Shown piece by piece: positions 34,513 through 44,555 of a stretch of DNA of 64,000 nucleotides. The notes below the pieces were generated by a model that had not been told where the DNA came from, ran no database searches, and worked only from the letters and a program-made list of their open reading frames with translations. Source of the DNA: Cordilura impudica (taxonomy: Eukaryota; Arthropoda; Insecta; Diptera; Scathophagidae); NCBI GenBank assembly GCA_963682025.1, contig OY821518.1, forward strand, positions 31,390,032-31,454,031. The letters run 5' to 3'. Each line of letters starts with the position of its first letter. Within the stretch, counting starts at the first letter, position 1. The position numbers and the translations under genes were made by a program.

Positions 34513-35883
34513 CTGTCATCAAAAATGATGATATTACCCCAGTACAATGGATCCACTAAGGTACTGTTAGGATCCTCTAAAAATTATAAACTTATACCCG
34601 AACCAGGTGATAACCATAACCGTCCCCTAATGGTAGATTGCTGGTCACAAACCACCAGTAACGATTTTAGTTACTTAGATGATATCGAACATAAGGAACA
34701 GCAATCAAAAAGAGAAAAAGAATTAGAGGAGAAAGTTAGAGTACTCGAAGAAAATCTTAAAGCGCATTCAGAGCTACTATCCCAAATACATGCCACTTCG
34801 GCTATGACCAAAGCGTTCTTGGGACAGGAACAACAAACACAATTGCCATCGCAGCCCAATAATTCAACGGGAGAATCACGAGCAAAGCAGTTTCAGGTTG
34901 TTCCCCAACATAAAACACCACAAGCAAGTCCAACATTTTCACATTCGAATACGGTTATAAATCCTCTACAAGAAGTCACTTCTAACTCTTCCGACAGTGT
35001 TAAATATACGATCATTGCTGAAGGTACGGGTGATCATAATGGTGAACCAATTGAAATACAATTGGCCGAAGATGATGGTGCCCTCAACTTAAATAGTTCC
35101 GCCGATTCAGGACGTTTAGAAATTTGCTTAGCTCCCGAGGATAATGTAGAGATCAAGACTGAATTTAACACTAATTCGAATCCTAATATTTCTGCTGCCA
35201 CAACCAGTGAACATCATTTTATAAAAAGACGTAAATTGGCCGTAGATCAGCATAGCGTCTTACCTACCCCTTCGAAATATTTCTTTAATGATCAGGGTGT
35301 TTTAACGGCGGCCTCAAATGGAAATTCGAATGGTAATGTGCCACAGCAACAACACCAAAAGCGACGTAGTAGTAATAGTATTTTAAAAACTCCCAACATA
35401 GAAAATACAAGTCCCACTCCCATGCAATCTCCAATGCCTTCACCAAATAATAGCATGTCCTCGTTAAATGGAGGTTGCGGCACCACGCATAATATTGACT
35501 ATGGCAATGTTATGGTCTCAATAGGTCCCAATAATACACGTATACCAGCTAAACTTTATGATAACATGAATTGGCATTCAGCCTCAATTGCTACCAGAAA
35601 ACTTCTTATGACCGTATTTGATCGTCAAACTTTGGCCACCCATTCCATGACTGGAAAACCATCGCCGGCATTCAAAGATCATGGTAAGCCGCTTAAACAA
35701 ATGTTAGATCCCCTGGCCATAGCCGATATTATTTTTGCCGTAACGCGTAAATGTAATGTTTCCGACAAGGAAGTGCGCAATGCCATTACCACCAAGTGTG
35801 CCGATGAAAATAAAATGATGAAATTACAAATCAACAAACGCACACCAATGCGTGAATTGAATAAAGAGAATATGATTGGATGA
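34513..35883 (+). CDS. insv: BEN-domain (BEN-solo) transcription regulator, Insensitive/Elba-like
   Basis: A 457-codon exon (452 residues from the methionine at 34525). A charged coiled coil spans about residues 45-92, followed by a long Ser/Asn/Gln-rich linker. A single C-terminal BEN domain lies at about residues 328-440, with MVSIGPNNTRIP, a NWHSASIATRKLLM helix, KPSPAF and the KCADENK end. Fly BEN-solo proteins bind palindromic CCAATTGG-type sites and act as nuclear repressors or insulator factors; Insensitive works with Notch-pathway repression in sensory organs. The domain pattern supports the family; the choice of insv rather than Elba1 or Elba2 is a guess. The acceptor at 34498-34512 is strong and in phase with the small exon at 23589. 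This is the only clearly intact host gene in the window. Confidence 0.85.
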   Translation: MSSKMMILPQYNGSTKVLLGSSKNYKLIPEPGDNHNRPLMVDCWSQTTSNDFSYLDDIEHKEQQSKREKELEEKVRVLEENLKAHSELLSQIHATSAMTKAFLGQEQQTQLPSQPNNSTGESRAKQFQVVPQHKTPQASPTFSHSNTVINPLQEVTSNSSDSVKYTIIAEGTGDHNGEPIEIQLAEDDGALNLNSSADSGRLEICLAPEDNVEIKTEFNTNSNPNISAATTSEHHFIKRRKLAVDQHSVLPTPSKYFFNDQGVLTAASNGNSNGNVPQQQHQKRRSSNSILKTPNIENTSPTPMQSPMPSPNNSMSSLNGGCGTTHNIDYGNVMVSIGPNNTRIPAKLYDNMNWHSASIATRKLLMTVFDRQTLATHSMTGKPSPAFKDHGKPLKQMLDPLAIADIIFAVTRKCNVSDKEVRNAITTKCADENKMMKLQINKRTPMRELNKENMIG

Positions 35884-36181
35884 TTCAATTAATTCATTTA
35901 CCACAGCCCTTACATATGGTCGTATAACTTAGTTTAAGCCCAGAGTCTATTCAAAATATATATGTTTTCAAAACCTAAGAATAAACAAAATAAACCAAAA
36001 AAGAAAAAAACGAATGTTTTGTAAAAGAACAAAATTTTTGTAAAGAAATGTACCTTGTATAAATTTTAACTTTAGTTTTTAGGCATATATGTACACAAAT
36101 TTGTATATTATTATTTCTTTAAGTTATAATTTTAATTAAAGAAATTTTTTTTAATATAATAATAAAACTGTATAAAAGAAG
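35884..36181 (+). terminator. 3' UTR and poly(A) signals of the BEN gene
   Basis: AATAAA at 35980-35985 and again at 36161-36166, the latter followed by a T-rich stretch. Either could serve. Confidence 0.6.
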
Positions 36182-36282
36182 TTTGCTTTGTTTTAATTGA
36201 ACAATTGTTTGAAATTTGAAATATTGATCAGCGTTAAGTGATCACCAATAATTAAAATCATAAATAATTAAATCATAAAATG

Positions 36283-36490
36283 TCTGTAAAATGTTTCCAG
36301 TAGACTGCGAAAACATTTTAACACAACAACGCTTTCATTTGCATAGCAGGGAATTCATGCAGAATAACGATCCCAAGCATTCAACCACTCACGTAAAGAA
36401 TTCACCCGAATTTAACCCCATAAAACATCTGTAGAGGCTCTTCAAGCAATATATTTTATAAATAAATTTAGAAAATAATAATAAAACAGG
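36283..36490 (+). pseudogene. Tc1-like transposase fragment, left copy
   Basis: Translation contains QNNDPKHST and SPEFNPIKHL, the second and third catalytic regions of Tc1 transposases, with the usual Glu replaced by Lys. It is a homologue of 42623-42900. It ends at GGCGCCG, where Transib-2 enters. Confidence 0.7.
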
Positions 36491-36495
36491 CGCCG

Positions 36496-36532
36496 CACAG
36501 TGGACCATTTGACGAGAAGGCGGTCAAAAATC
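36496..36532 (+). other. RSS-like Transib terminus (heptamer-21-nonamer)
   Basis: CACAGTG (36496-36502), 21-bp spacer, TCAAAAATC (36524-36532). Confidence 0.7.
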
Positions 36533-37173
36533 TATAACTTTTGATTGGATTGGAATTTTGATATGCGGTTTTTTTCGTTTGCTAGGTGAGACTTTAGCCT
36601 TTAAGTTTTGCTATAAAACGTAGTTCTCGACCGAAACTAAAAAAAGTTACGGAGGGTTTAAAATACATTTTCATTTGTAGTTGAATTTTAGTACAAAAGT
36701 GAAGTGTTAAAAGGTAAAAAAAGGTTTTTTTTAATATAATGTCTTATTTTTTCTGTTAATTTTACAACTAATACTTTTTAACAATTTTTTAAGTTAATTT
36801 TTTCAGAAAATGCCAAACTTTGGCCCCCGTAAACTTTTTAGTCCTAATGTGCACATGGGTCAAAGGTTGTTTCTTTTTTTTTTGAAAGATCCCGAGTTAA
36901 AATTTAATTTATTAAGCAGCGAATGTAAAAGTTACCTTATATTGGTTCAAGATAGAGAAGTTTCAATGAAAAACTCGTATGTTTTTGCTTTAGTTAAATT
37001 TTTTTTATTGTCTTTTTAAATATTTCTGTATCAATTTTTAGGGTAAATTTAGGAAATATAACAATTTTTATTGTAAATTTACAAAATATATAAATTTTTA
37101 AACCAAGAAAATTTTTTAACTATATAAAAAAAAAGTGTAACTTATTGTTAGTGTAATGAAAAAGTACTTTAAA

Positions 37174-39192
37174 TCAACCAATTTTAGTAAAAATTTCTTC
37201 TAAATAGCCTTGATTTTCATCTTCTGGAAGTTGTTTAGCTTCTTCGTCTAATTCAATAGAGGTAGTTTTCCATTTTTGACGAATGTTGGATATATATGGA
37301 TCTGAAGTGCACAACAAAATAGTGATAAGGTCTTCATTAGTACAACATCTGGACATTTTCCTTGTGTTGTGCTCGCGAAGGAATCTGTAGTCTTTGTTCC
37401 TTTTTTCTTGCGCTTCTTCAGATAGATCTCCTATTGGTAGTATACTGTTTTGAATTATTTGTTCCCCATGGTACAAAATTTTATGAACTGTGGATGGCAT
37501 ATATCTCCAAGAGTATTTTTCATTATAAAGTATAGCTGTTTTATTGGCGTACTCTCCAAATTTTTTTGCATTTATCTTTCTGCTGCATGCTAGAACTTGT
37601 AATATGATTTTGAATCGTCTTATTAATTCATGATCTACACCTGTGATAGATGCTGCAGTTTCCGGATCGGAAAAAAATCTCCTTGCAGTATTTCCATCAT
37701 TTATGTTTCCTTCCCCTTGTTTTGGTTGGTCGATTACGAGGCCTAGCTGTAGATATTTTTGTTGAATTTGTTTTTTTTTTGCTTTCTTTTTTCTTCATTT
37801 TCTTTGTTTTTTCTCACTGTTTCGCCTAACGGACCAAATTCCAAATCATAACCCAATTTAAGAATATGCTCCATGAAACGTATTCTAGCATGAAGAGGGG
37901 ACATTCCAAATTCGTAGGCTTCCTTAAAACTATCGTCTTCTGGTGGGGGTTGGCTTAATTGACTTGATGTCTTTTGGCATATAATGCAGCTTGACGTTGA
38001 CTTTGTTCCAGTTAAAGCTTTTGCAACTTTTCCATCAATCATTGTGAGACACATTTTAAAATGTACTTCAATGTCTTGGTCATCAAATTTAAATATTACT
38101 GGTTGAAGTTCCTTAATTTGATCTTTTATTTTTTGAACTCCTTCAGTTATGACATCTTTGGTTTCCTTTTTGAATGCAAATTTTATTGGTCTGCAATACT
38201 TTGTTGAAGAAGGAATTTCATTTTTCCATATATCAATTTCTGTTGCTCTACTAGTTGACGGCTCTAAGACGCTATACCTTTTTGTTAAGCGCAATGGAAC
38301 GAAAGATACCATAAATAAATTAGCATCTGATGAATTTTCGGCATTAAATTGCTTGTATTGTTTCTGACCAGAGGATCCATCACATCCCCATTTAGAAATT
38401 AAAGTAATGCTGCCATTACCAATTTTTTTTTAAATGATCAGTATCAAGCGTCGTTAGCAATCGTTCTGCAGTATGTTCAAGGAGATCTTGCAATTTTATT
38501 TCTGCTGATGTTGAAGTGACACTAATAGCAGATTGTGAAGGTAAGCATTCTTTTTTGGCAGAAACTAAATCTCGATACTCTGGAAAAATCCCACAATTCT
38601 TTTCATTGGTTCGCTTCCGCAATTCCTTATATTGATTTTTGGTTAATTTCAAATCCAAAAATAGTGCGAACGCTTCTTCCGGCGTAAATTTCTTATCTTC
38701 AATTGGTGTAGGAATGCTTTTCAAAATCCTCTTTATGCGCCTTGGGCTCGCTTCTACTATATTTTCAATTATTTCAATTTTATTTTTTTTATTTTGGGTT
38801 GGTTGAATTTGGTGCAAAAATGAATCCTTAATAATTCTTTGAGAAATTTCTTCATTGATATTCTCCAGCTTGCGCCTTCGAGATCTTTCACTACATCCGT
38901 CAATTGGTTTTGCTGGTCGACCCTTTTTTCCACTTTCGTTGGCAGTTGTAGATGCACTCTCAAAAATAAGTTCCTTTATTAACCAGTCTTGGTAACGTTT
39001 GTACATCTTTGCCTTGCTATGAGAGCATTCAATGTACCGTCTTTTCAAATTCGATGCAAAATTAGTAATATTTACTTTGTGCATTTCAATGTCTTCTAGG
39101 TTACAATTCTTAAAGAAGTCGTTGCTCACTATGTGCAAAATTACATCGTCTACATCATTTCGTTGAAAATAAATATCTGCCAGATCTCTGTA
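37174..39192 (-). pseudogene. Transib transposase (RAG1-core-like), two homopolymer frameshifts
   Basis: Reading 39192 to 37174. The N-terminal part (39138-38416, 240 residues) has a basic region and EEAFALFLDLKLTKNQYKEL. Then comes WGCDGSSGQKQYKQ (about 38385-38345) with the first catalytic Asp, MVSFVPLRL, LTMIDGKVAKALTGTKS with a CIIC zinc site, MSPLHARIRFMEHIL, a NDGNTARRFF motif with the probable second Asp, a VHKILYHGEQII segment, and LPIGDLSEEAQEKRN with the catalytic Glu. The order and spacing match Transib and RAG1 cores. The frame is broken only at an A/T run near 38422-38431 and another near 37775-37790. A good acceptor (TTTCCACTGTTACAG) at 39192 suggests an upstream exon within the element. 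All catalytic motifs remain. Confidence 0.9.
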
Positions 39193-39249
39193 ACAGTGGA
39201 AACATTATTATAAATACTCTTTCTTGCAATTATGTAAAATAAAAATTTT

Positions 39250-39598
39250 TATCTTCTATTACCACTTTTAGAAGCATAAAAAACCCACACCCTAACCCCT
39301 TTTAAAAGGTGAAGCAATAGTTTTTTTTTTACCATTTAAAAATTTTTATCTTTTATTACCACTTTTAGAAGCATAAAAAACCCACACCCTAACCCCTTTT
39401 AAAAGGTGAAGCATACCTGCTCATATCTTAAAGGGCTATGTCGCAATAGTTTTTTTTTACCATTTACAAATTTTTATCTTTTATTACCACTTTTAGAAAC
39501 ATAAAAACCCACACCCTAACCCCTTTTAAAAAGTGAAGCATACCTGCTCATATCTTAAAGGGCTATGTCGCAATAGTTTTTTTTTTTACCATTTACCT
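39250..39598. repeat. Three tandem copies of a ~110-130-bp repeat inside Transib-2
   Basis: TTTTTATCTTTTATTACCAC, the AACCCACACCCTAACCCC block and AAAGGGCTATGTCGCAATAG recur three times; the first copy lacks the last block. Located upstream of the acceptor at 39192 on the minus strand, so probably in an intron or 5' region of the transposase gene. Confidence 0.85.
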
Positions 39599-39805
39599 GT
39601 TATTTAAATTGTTTCCCATTTTGTCAGGTATTTAAACTATATAACTCTAATTCAGACTATTAATGTTTTTGAAAGATACCTATGTAAATGTACCTGTAAC
39701 AATTAATCACATTATATCTCAGCCCTTTTTTATAAGTATGTAACAACTCCTGACAACTCTACCGACACGCAAAAAAATACACCGCGGTGCACCGGTACGA
39801 CCATC

Positions 39806-39965
39806 TTTTGTATTCATAACACTCAGACGGACGGACGGACATCGTTTAATCGACTCAGAAAGTGTTTTTGAGTCGATCCGTATAATAAAAGATGGATAAA
39901 GGTCCAATATTTTTGGCAGTTACAAACATCACCTCAAACTTAATATATCCTAACCACATAGTGGA
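39806..39965 (+). repeat. Mini-me/DINE-1-like family A, right-end fragment
   Basis: CTCAGACGGACGGACGGACAT, TTTTTGAGTCGATCCGTATAA and AACCACATAGTGG. Nested in the noncoding part of Transib-2. Confidence 0.65.
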
Positions 39966-40478
39966 CAACTTTTGTATTCATAAATTTTGCAGAAAATATC
40001 TAACCTTGGGTCAGAAAAATTGTTCTGGTGCACACGGGCGGAAACTGGCGGGTGTATAATGGGGTATAGGAGTATAGGGGAGGGTTCGGACTATAGAAGA
40101 GTGCAAGATTTTTTCTGACTGCTTTTGACTGGCAGGAGTTATGCTCTATTAAGTAGGAGATTTTCGGAAAATTTTTTTTTTAAATTTCGGAATGACTCAG
40201 TGATTTCACATTTTTAACATTAATAGTATGGAAGCCACAAAATTATACAAAATTTATTTCACTTCAAAATCTTTTAAATCAAAAAAGTTACAGTCCCTTA
40301 AAAAAAAATTTACAAAGAAATTTTTAATTTTAGCAAAATACTGAGAAAGCCCATTTTCGAAGACCCTGTTCGCTGTGATATAGTTGAGATAGAGTCGCAA
40401 TTTTTTGGCTCCCGAGGTTTACTAGTATTTACTTTCAAATGAATAACATAACTTTAAAATCGGTAACAAAAAAAAAAT

Positions 40479-40515
40479 GATTTTTGGCCGCCTTCTCAAA
40501 ATATGGTCCACTGTG
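40479..40515 (-). other. RSS-like Transib terminus (heptamer-21-nonamer)
   Basis: Minus strand: CACAGTG (40515-40509), 21-bp spacer, CCAAAAATC (40487-40479). Confidence 0.7.
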
Positions 40516-40520
40516 CGCCG

Positions 40521-40559
40521 CACAGTGGCGCCTGTAGAACAAGTGAGGTTGCAGAAATC
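40521..40559 (+). other. RSS-like Transib terminus (heptamer-23-nonamer)
   Basis: CACAGTG (40521-40527), 23-bp spacer, GCAGAAATC (40551-40559). Same spacing as the matching end of Transib-1. Confidence 0.7.
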
Positions 40560-41219
40560 AAAAGTTTCATGTGCCCCTAAAAAATATTGAATAAATCTAT
40601 TTTACAGGAAATTGTCCAACGACTTCAAATATGTTACTCTTATTACAATAAAATTTTTGGTTCAGAAGATATAGCCCTTCAAAGATGATTGATTTTCAGT
40701 GTTCAGAAAAACAGATCATTTTTAGGTAATTTGCTCCGATTTCAGATACAGTATCTCGAAAACTAGATAATGGATCGTCATTCTTTTTGATTTTATTGAT
40801 AGATCTATTTCTTAAGAAAAGAACAAAAAAAATTGTTCTGTTTGCTTAGTGTTTGTCCAGGTAAATCGATATTTACCAACTATCCACTTTTTCAATATTT
40901 CTCGACTTTGATGGAAAATAAAAAAAACTATAAATTTCTATGTTTGCCATATTTTCAAAATAAGTTCTTTGATTATTTCTTTACCTAATGCAAAAATTTC
41001 CATCTGCCCATCCTTGACCCATTTTTGCTAGAGATAAAATTTTGAAAAAAGACATGGTTCCAGAAATGTGTTGCATGCATTATTGCGCAATTTATGACAT
41101 ACATATAAGCGAGAAAACCCATTCTTCTCGTTATTCTTTCCTTCGTTTTGTTAAGATACATGATTTTTGTTTTTCATTCTGTAATGCTTACCTGAGACCT
41201 CGTGTCAAATTTTGCTCCC

Positions 41220-42190
41220 TAAATTTAGTTTGCAAGGGAATCGCCGGAATTCATAAGGACCACAGTGAAGGACATTCAAGAACAAATAAACAAGATTAAC
41301 GCCACAAAGTTCGAAATCAATGAAGGAAAATACATTGAATGTAGTTACGAGTTCCACCTAACCATGGTTGATGGAAAAGTCGTTAACGAACTGACAAAAA
41401 CAACCTCAAAATTGTCATGCCCAATTTGCAAAAAGACACAAAAGAACTTCGGCAATTTAAACCATTCTACAAACGAAGAGAATTATGAATATAGAATCTC
41501 ACCATTGCACGAAGAATAAGGTAGGTATATGGAAGTTCTTGTTAAAATTAGCGTATACACTTCCACAAGAGGGGGAACAGTTTGATATAAATACATCAAA
41601 CAAAGATAAGGAAAGGATTAGAAAGAGTCAAATACAGGATGCGTTTTTCAAACAAGTTGGACTAAAAGTAGACTTTCCCAAGTACGGATACGGAAACTCA
41701 AACGATAGAAACACTCGAGAAGATTTTTTCAAAATGTTGAGGCTGTAACTCGAATCACTGGAATAAACAATCAAATCGTTAAGAGATTTGGAACCATCTT
41801 GAATGTTTTAAACTGCAAGTAAAAAGTTGATTCTGAAAAATATGGAGAATATGCTTCGAAAACTGCATTACTTTTAGCAGAATTATATCCACAGAAAAAG
41901 TTGACCCCGACAGTTCATAAAATATTGTCGCATTGTAAAATATTGGAGAGCTTTCTGAAGAAGCACAGGAGTCCCTAAACAAATGTTATAAAAAATATAT
42001 TGTTGAACACTTTCGAATCATCAAGGGTGAGACAAATGAGGACTTCTTCAACATGTTAGCAGCATCTTCCGATCCACTCACTGCGGCATGTAAAGTCACG
42101 AAAAGAGTTAGAAAATAATTATAGTCCAGAAATTATTAGTCTTTTAGATATACCTTCTTTTACGGATTGTGAGCAATATTTTACAAAAAA
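41220..42190 (+). pseudogene. Transib transposase, decayed copy
   Basis: Close homologue of the Transib-1 product on the opposite strand. KDIQEQINKINATKFEI, LTMVDGKVVNELTKTTS and CPICKKTQKNFGN lie at 41265-41460. The QIQDAFFKQVGLKVD and NSNDRNTREDFF segments follow to about 41735, in a shifted frame. A TVHKIL segment and a shifted GELSEEAQESLNK piece lie at 41911-41990. At least four shifts and stops. The NDGNT motif reads NDRNT, so the copy is dead by several criteria. Confidence 0.85.
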
Positions 42191-42249
42191 TTGAAAAATA
42201 AATTTGAAAAAAAAAATTTTTTTTTTGGAATAATTTTAAATCGTAAAAG

Positions 42250-42610
42250 CCTTTAAAAAGAAACGTAAATAATCTAACCCATACAAAGTTTTTATTAAAA
42301 CTCCTTCTTTTCTTATGCATATGAGTTTTGAATCTCTCCGTGACTGTGCGTAGCTGTGTGTGACTATCTAAAAATGAATCTTTGGCCATACGTGACCGTG
42401 CGTGACTAAGTCAAAGTTAATCTTTTTTCACAGCAAGTGTATGGGCCAAGTTTCAGATCGATCGGATGAGGGGAAATGACATTTAGATCACTCCGTGACT
42501 GTGCGTGGCTACCCCAAAATTAATCCGTAGTCACAACAAGACTATGGTTGTCCCACGACAGACAGGCACAGAGTATGAGTTAAAAGAAAGAGTTAAAAAG
42601 CAGTTTTATT
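42250..42610 (+). repeat. Dispersed repeat family C
   Basis: TAATCTAACCCATACAAAG to AAGAAAGAGTTAAAAAGCAG, homologous to 27332-27690, with the GACAGACAGGCACAGAG tail shared with 11346-11500. Confidence 0.7.
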
Positions 42611-42622
42611 AATTTTTAAAAT

Positions 42623-42935
42623 TTCTGTAAAATGTTTCCAGTAGACTGCGTAAACATTTTAACACAACAACGCTTTCATATGCGAAGGAGGCAATTCATG
42701 GAGAATTCACTTTAACCCAATAAAACATTTGTAGAGGCTCTTTAAGCAACAGATTGAAGACTTTCGAATATGGAAAAAGCAACAACTTCGAAAAAAAATC
42801 TGGGAATAGTGGGCTTTCAATTGCGCCGGAAACGTGCGAGATGTATGAAAGTTATACGGCGAAAAAGATCAGTTAAGTGTAAAATTTAAATTTATTGTTT
42901 ATAAATAAATAAATAAAATTATAATATAATTAAAA
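42623..42935 (+). pseudogene. Tc1-like transposase C-terminal fragment, right copy
   Basis: Homologue of 36283-36490. Translation gives NPIKHL, then IEDFRIWKKQQL and APETCARCMKVIRRK, the usual Tc1 C-terminal segments. It is followed by an AT-rich stretch and GGCGCCG at about 42931, the same heptamer that marks the Transib-2 insertion point in the left copy. Confidence 0.7.
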
Positions 42936-43039
42936 AAGGCGCCGGTAACAAAACCATAAAAGCTCGTGTTGCTGAAACGATCGTTAAAGAAAAATAATTA
43001 CATTAATTTAAAGGAATAGATGTTGAAAAATTAATTTAG

Positions 43040-43290
43040 TCTAAACATCTGATTTAGTGTGTATTCATACATGGTAAGTCCATCTTTGAAACCGGGCAAA
43101 TTGTTAGCACATGAGAAATGGAAGGAATTACATCACAATTTATACATTTCGGCGGATCGGATTTTTCATAGTAGTGCTCGGAATGGGTTAACGCTAGACC
43201 ATAAATATTTTGGGAATCGTTATAGAACAAACCAAGGTAGATTTCTGGGGGGGCACTTTTTTCACTTTTTTTGTGAGTCGTACTAATTGT
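43040..43290 (-). pseudogene. LINE ORF2 C-terminal scrap
   Basis: The minus-strand frame 43296-43054 contains PPKCINCD, then SISHVLTICP. This is the Cys/His-rich C-terminal motif (C-x2-C-x8-H-x4-C) that follows RNase H in jockey and related LINEs. No other part of the element is nearby. Confidence 0.6.
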
Positions 43291-43295
43291 ACACA

Positions 43296-43600
43296 AAATA
43301 CAGGGTTCATTTTTGGACTACTGAGGTAGAGAACCACACATAAAACAAATTTTTCCGATATCTATATTATAATCTGGATCGTAGGGAATTTGAAGTCGAT
43401 CCCATGTGGGTTTTTGTATGGGGGTAGGTCTGGACCTGCTGCGATTTTCAAATTTTATTTTAATATATTTCATATATTACGTGGACACACAGGCATATAG
43501 ACAGAGAGGCGGAACAGCTCAGACAGTGACTCTGAGTCGATCGGTATAAAAAAGGTGGGCCTAGGTCAAATATTTTTGGTTCTTCGATTTTTATATGAAA
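43296..43600 (+). repeat. Mini-me/DINE-1-like family A, degenerate fragment
   Basis: TTTTTGGACTACTGAGG, GTATGGGGGTAGGTCTGGAC, TGACTCTGAGTCGATCGGTA and AGGTCAAATATTTTTGG match the right half of family A. Confidence 0.65.
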
Positions 43601-43949
43601 ATTCATAAAAAAAAAGTACTTAAAGAAACTTAAAATTCGATGTTATTAGAAATATAACGCTCAAAAGAAGCTTAAAATGCAGTTTTCTCGAAAACTAAGC
43701 AAGATATAAACCACCAATTCGATAATTATATGAATAAAAATTTGGAAAACTAACGATTATTAACACAATGTCTTGACAAGTTATAATTTATGGTAATGCT
43801 AATGTTCATGTTAGAACAGCTGATTGCATTTCATTTTATAAAGTGGCTTTGAACCGTAAACAACATATGTAGTCTTCCATTATGCGGTCCATTTAAATTA
43901 GTCTCCAATTTCCTCCCACGCTTTTCTCTACAAATATGTTTTTGTTATA
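43601..43949. other. Unassigned interval
   Basis: No coding or repeat signature recognised. Confidence 0.35.
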
Positions 43950-44115
43950 GTTTTAAGCGCCCCGGTAGGTGAGTAGGTAGCGTGTTCGTCGTGGGTTCGA
44001 TTCCCACCAGAGGCTTTGGTCTGTCGCTGCAAAAAAAAAAAAATTCCCAAATTAGAATCTGCAGACAAGCCACTCGGCTTCGCGGAAATAGGCTTCTCTA
44101 AAAAAAAAAAAAACA
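43950..44115 (+). mobile_element. tRNA-derived SINE
   Basis: TAGGTGAGTAGGTAGCG resembles a box A region and GGGTTCGATTCCCACC is a perfect B box with its pairing arms. The anticodon region is largely missing, so this is not a functional tRNA. Two A-rich tracts follow (44029-44042 and 44100-44114). A minus-strand frame across it is the usual spurious translation of tRNA-like sequence. Confidence 0.7.
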
Positions 44116-44382
44116 TTTATACTTCCCGAAAAATTTTTAATTTAAATATGCGCCATAAATGTCAAAATCGAATGAAACTTCAAATTCATGTTGATAGCAA
44201 CAAAGGTTGGATTTTCATGGCATGACATGCATATAATAAGGTGTTTTCATTAAACATTGACACTGTGCAATGTTCACTGGGATGTCAGTTAAAATTTAAA
44301 CTATACGATTAAATAGTTAAAAACTTGAATTTAATCAAACTACGTTTAACTAAGATTCCAAAAATGTACTCTTAGGGCCCTG
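44116..44382. other. Unassigned interval before the MITE
   Basis: AT-rich, no feature recognised. Confidence 0.3.
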
Positions 44383-44555
44383 TTACACGTTCAATTATTA
44401 TTGACCCCGATTCAATATTACTGAACGTGTAGCATGCAGTATTGATGGATCACGATCCATTTGAATGGATTGTATTTGTATTTGTATTTATTTGTTTTCC
44501 AAAACAACAAGATTAAAAATCTTATAATTATAGTTAAGGAGTTTTACATTGTTGG

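Larger units (their letters stand above)
36496..40515 (-). mobile_element. Transib-2, near-complete RAG1-like DNA transposon
   Basis: Inverted CACAGTGGACCAT termini with a perfect 5-bp duplication CGCCG (36491-36495 and 40516-40520). It carries a transposase gene on the minus strand. The flanks inside the element (36533-37170 and 39600-40478) are noncoding. It belongs to another subfamily than Transib-1 and Transib-3, which have CACAGTGGCGCC ends. Confidence 0.93.
40521..42215 (+). mobile_element. Transib-3, right-truncated
   Basis: The left terminus CACAGTGGCGCCTGTAG begins directly after the CGCCG duplication of Transib-2. The next 200 bp match the terminal region of Transib-1 (2972 inwards). 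The right TIR is not found; homology ends soon after the coding part at about 42190. Confidence 0.85.

Noticed and set aside
39285..39530. Telomere-like CCCTAACCCC
   Set aside because: It is a short block in three tandem units inside a transposon, not an extended telomeric array.
721..40559. A V(D)J-like host recombination locus
   Set aside because: The heptamer/nonamer pairs are all at transposon termini with 5-bp duplications and no antigen receptor-like segment is present.
42930..42996. Short open stretch after GGCGCCGG that resembles a basic protein C terminus
   Set aside because: Too short and without a recognisable family; it could be chance.
43960..44015. Functional tRNA gene
   Set aside because: The B box is good but the anticodon arm is missing and A-rich tails follow, which indicates a SINE.
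43928..44116. Minus-strand frame of 62 codons
   Set aside because: It runs across a tRNA-type SINE; such frames are common spurious translations.
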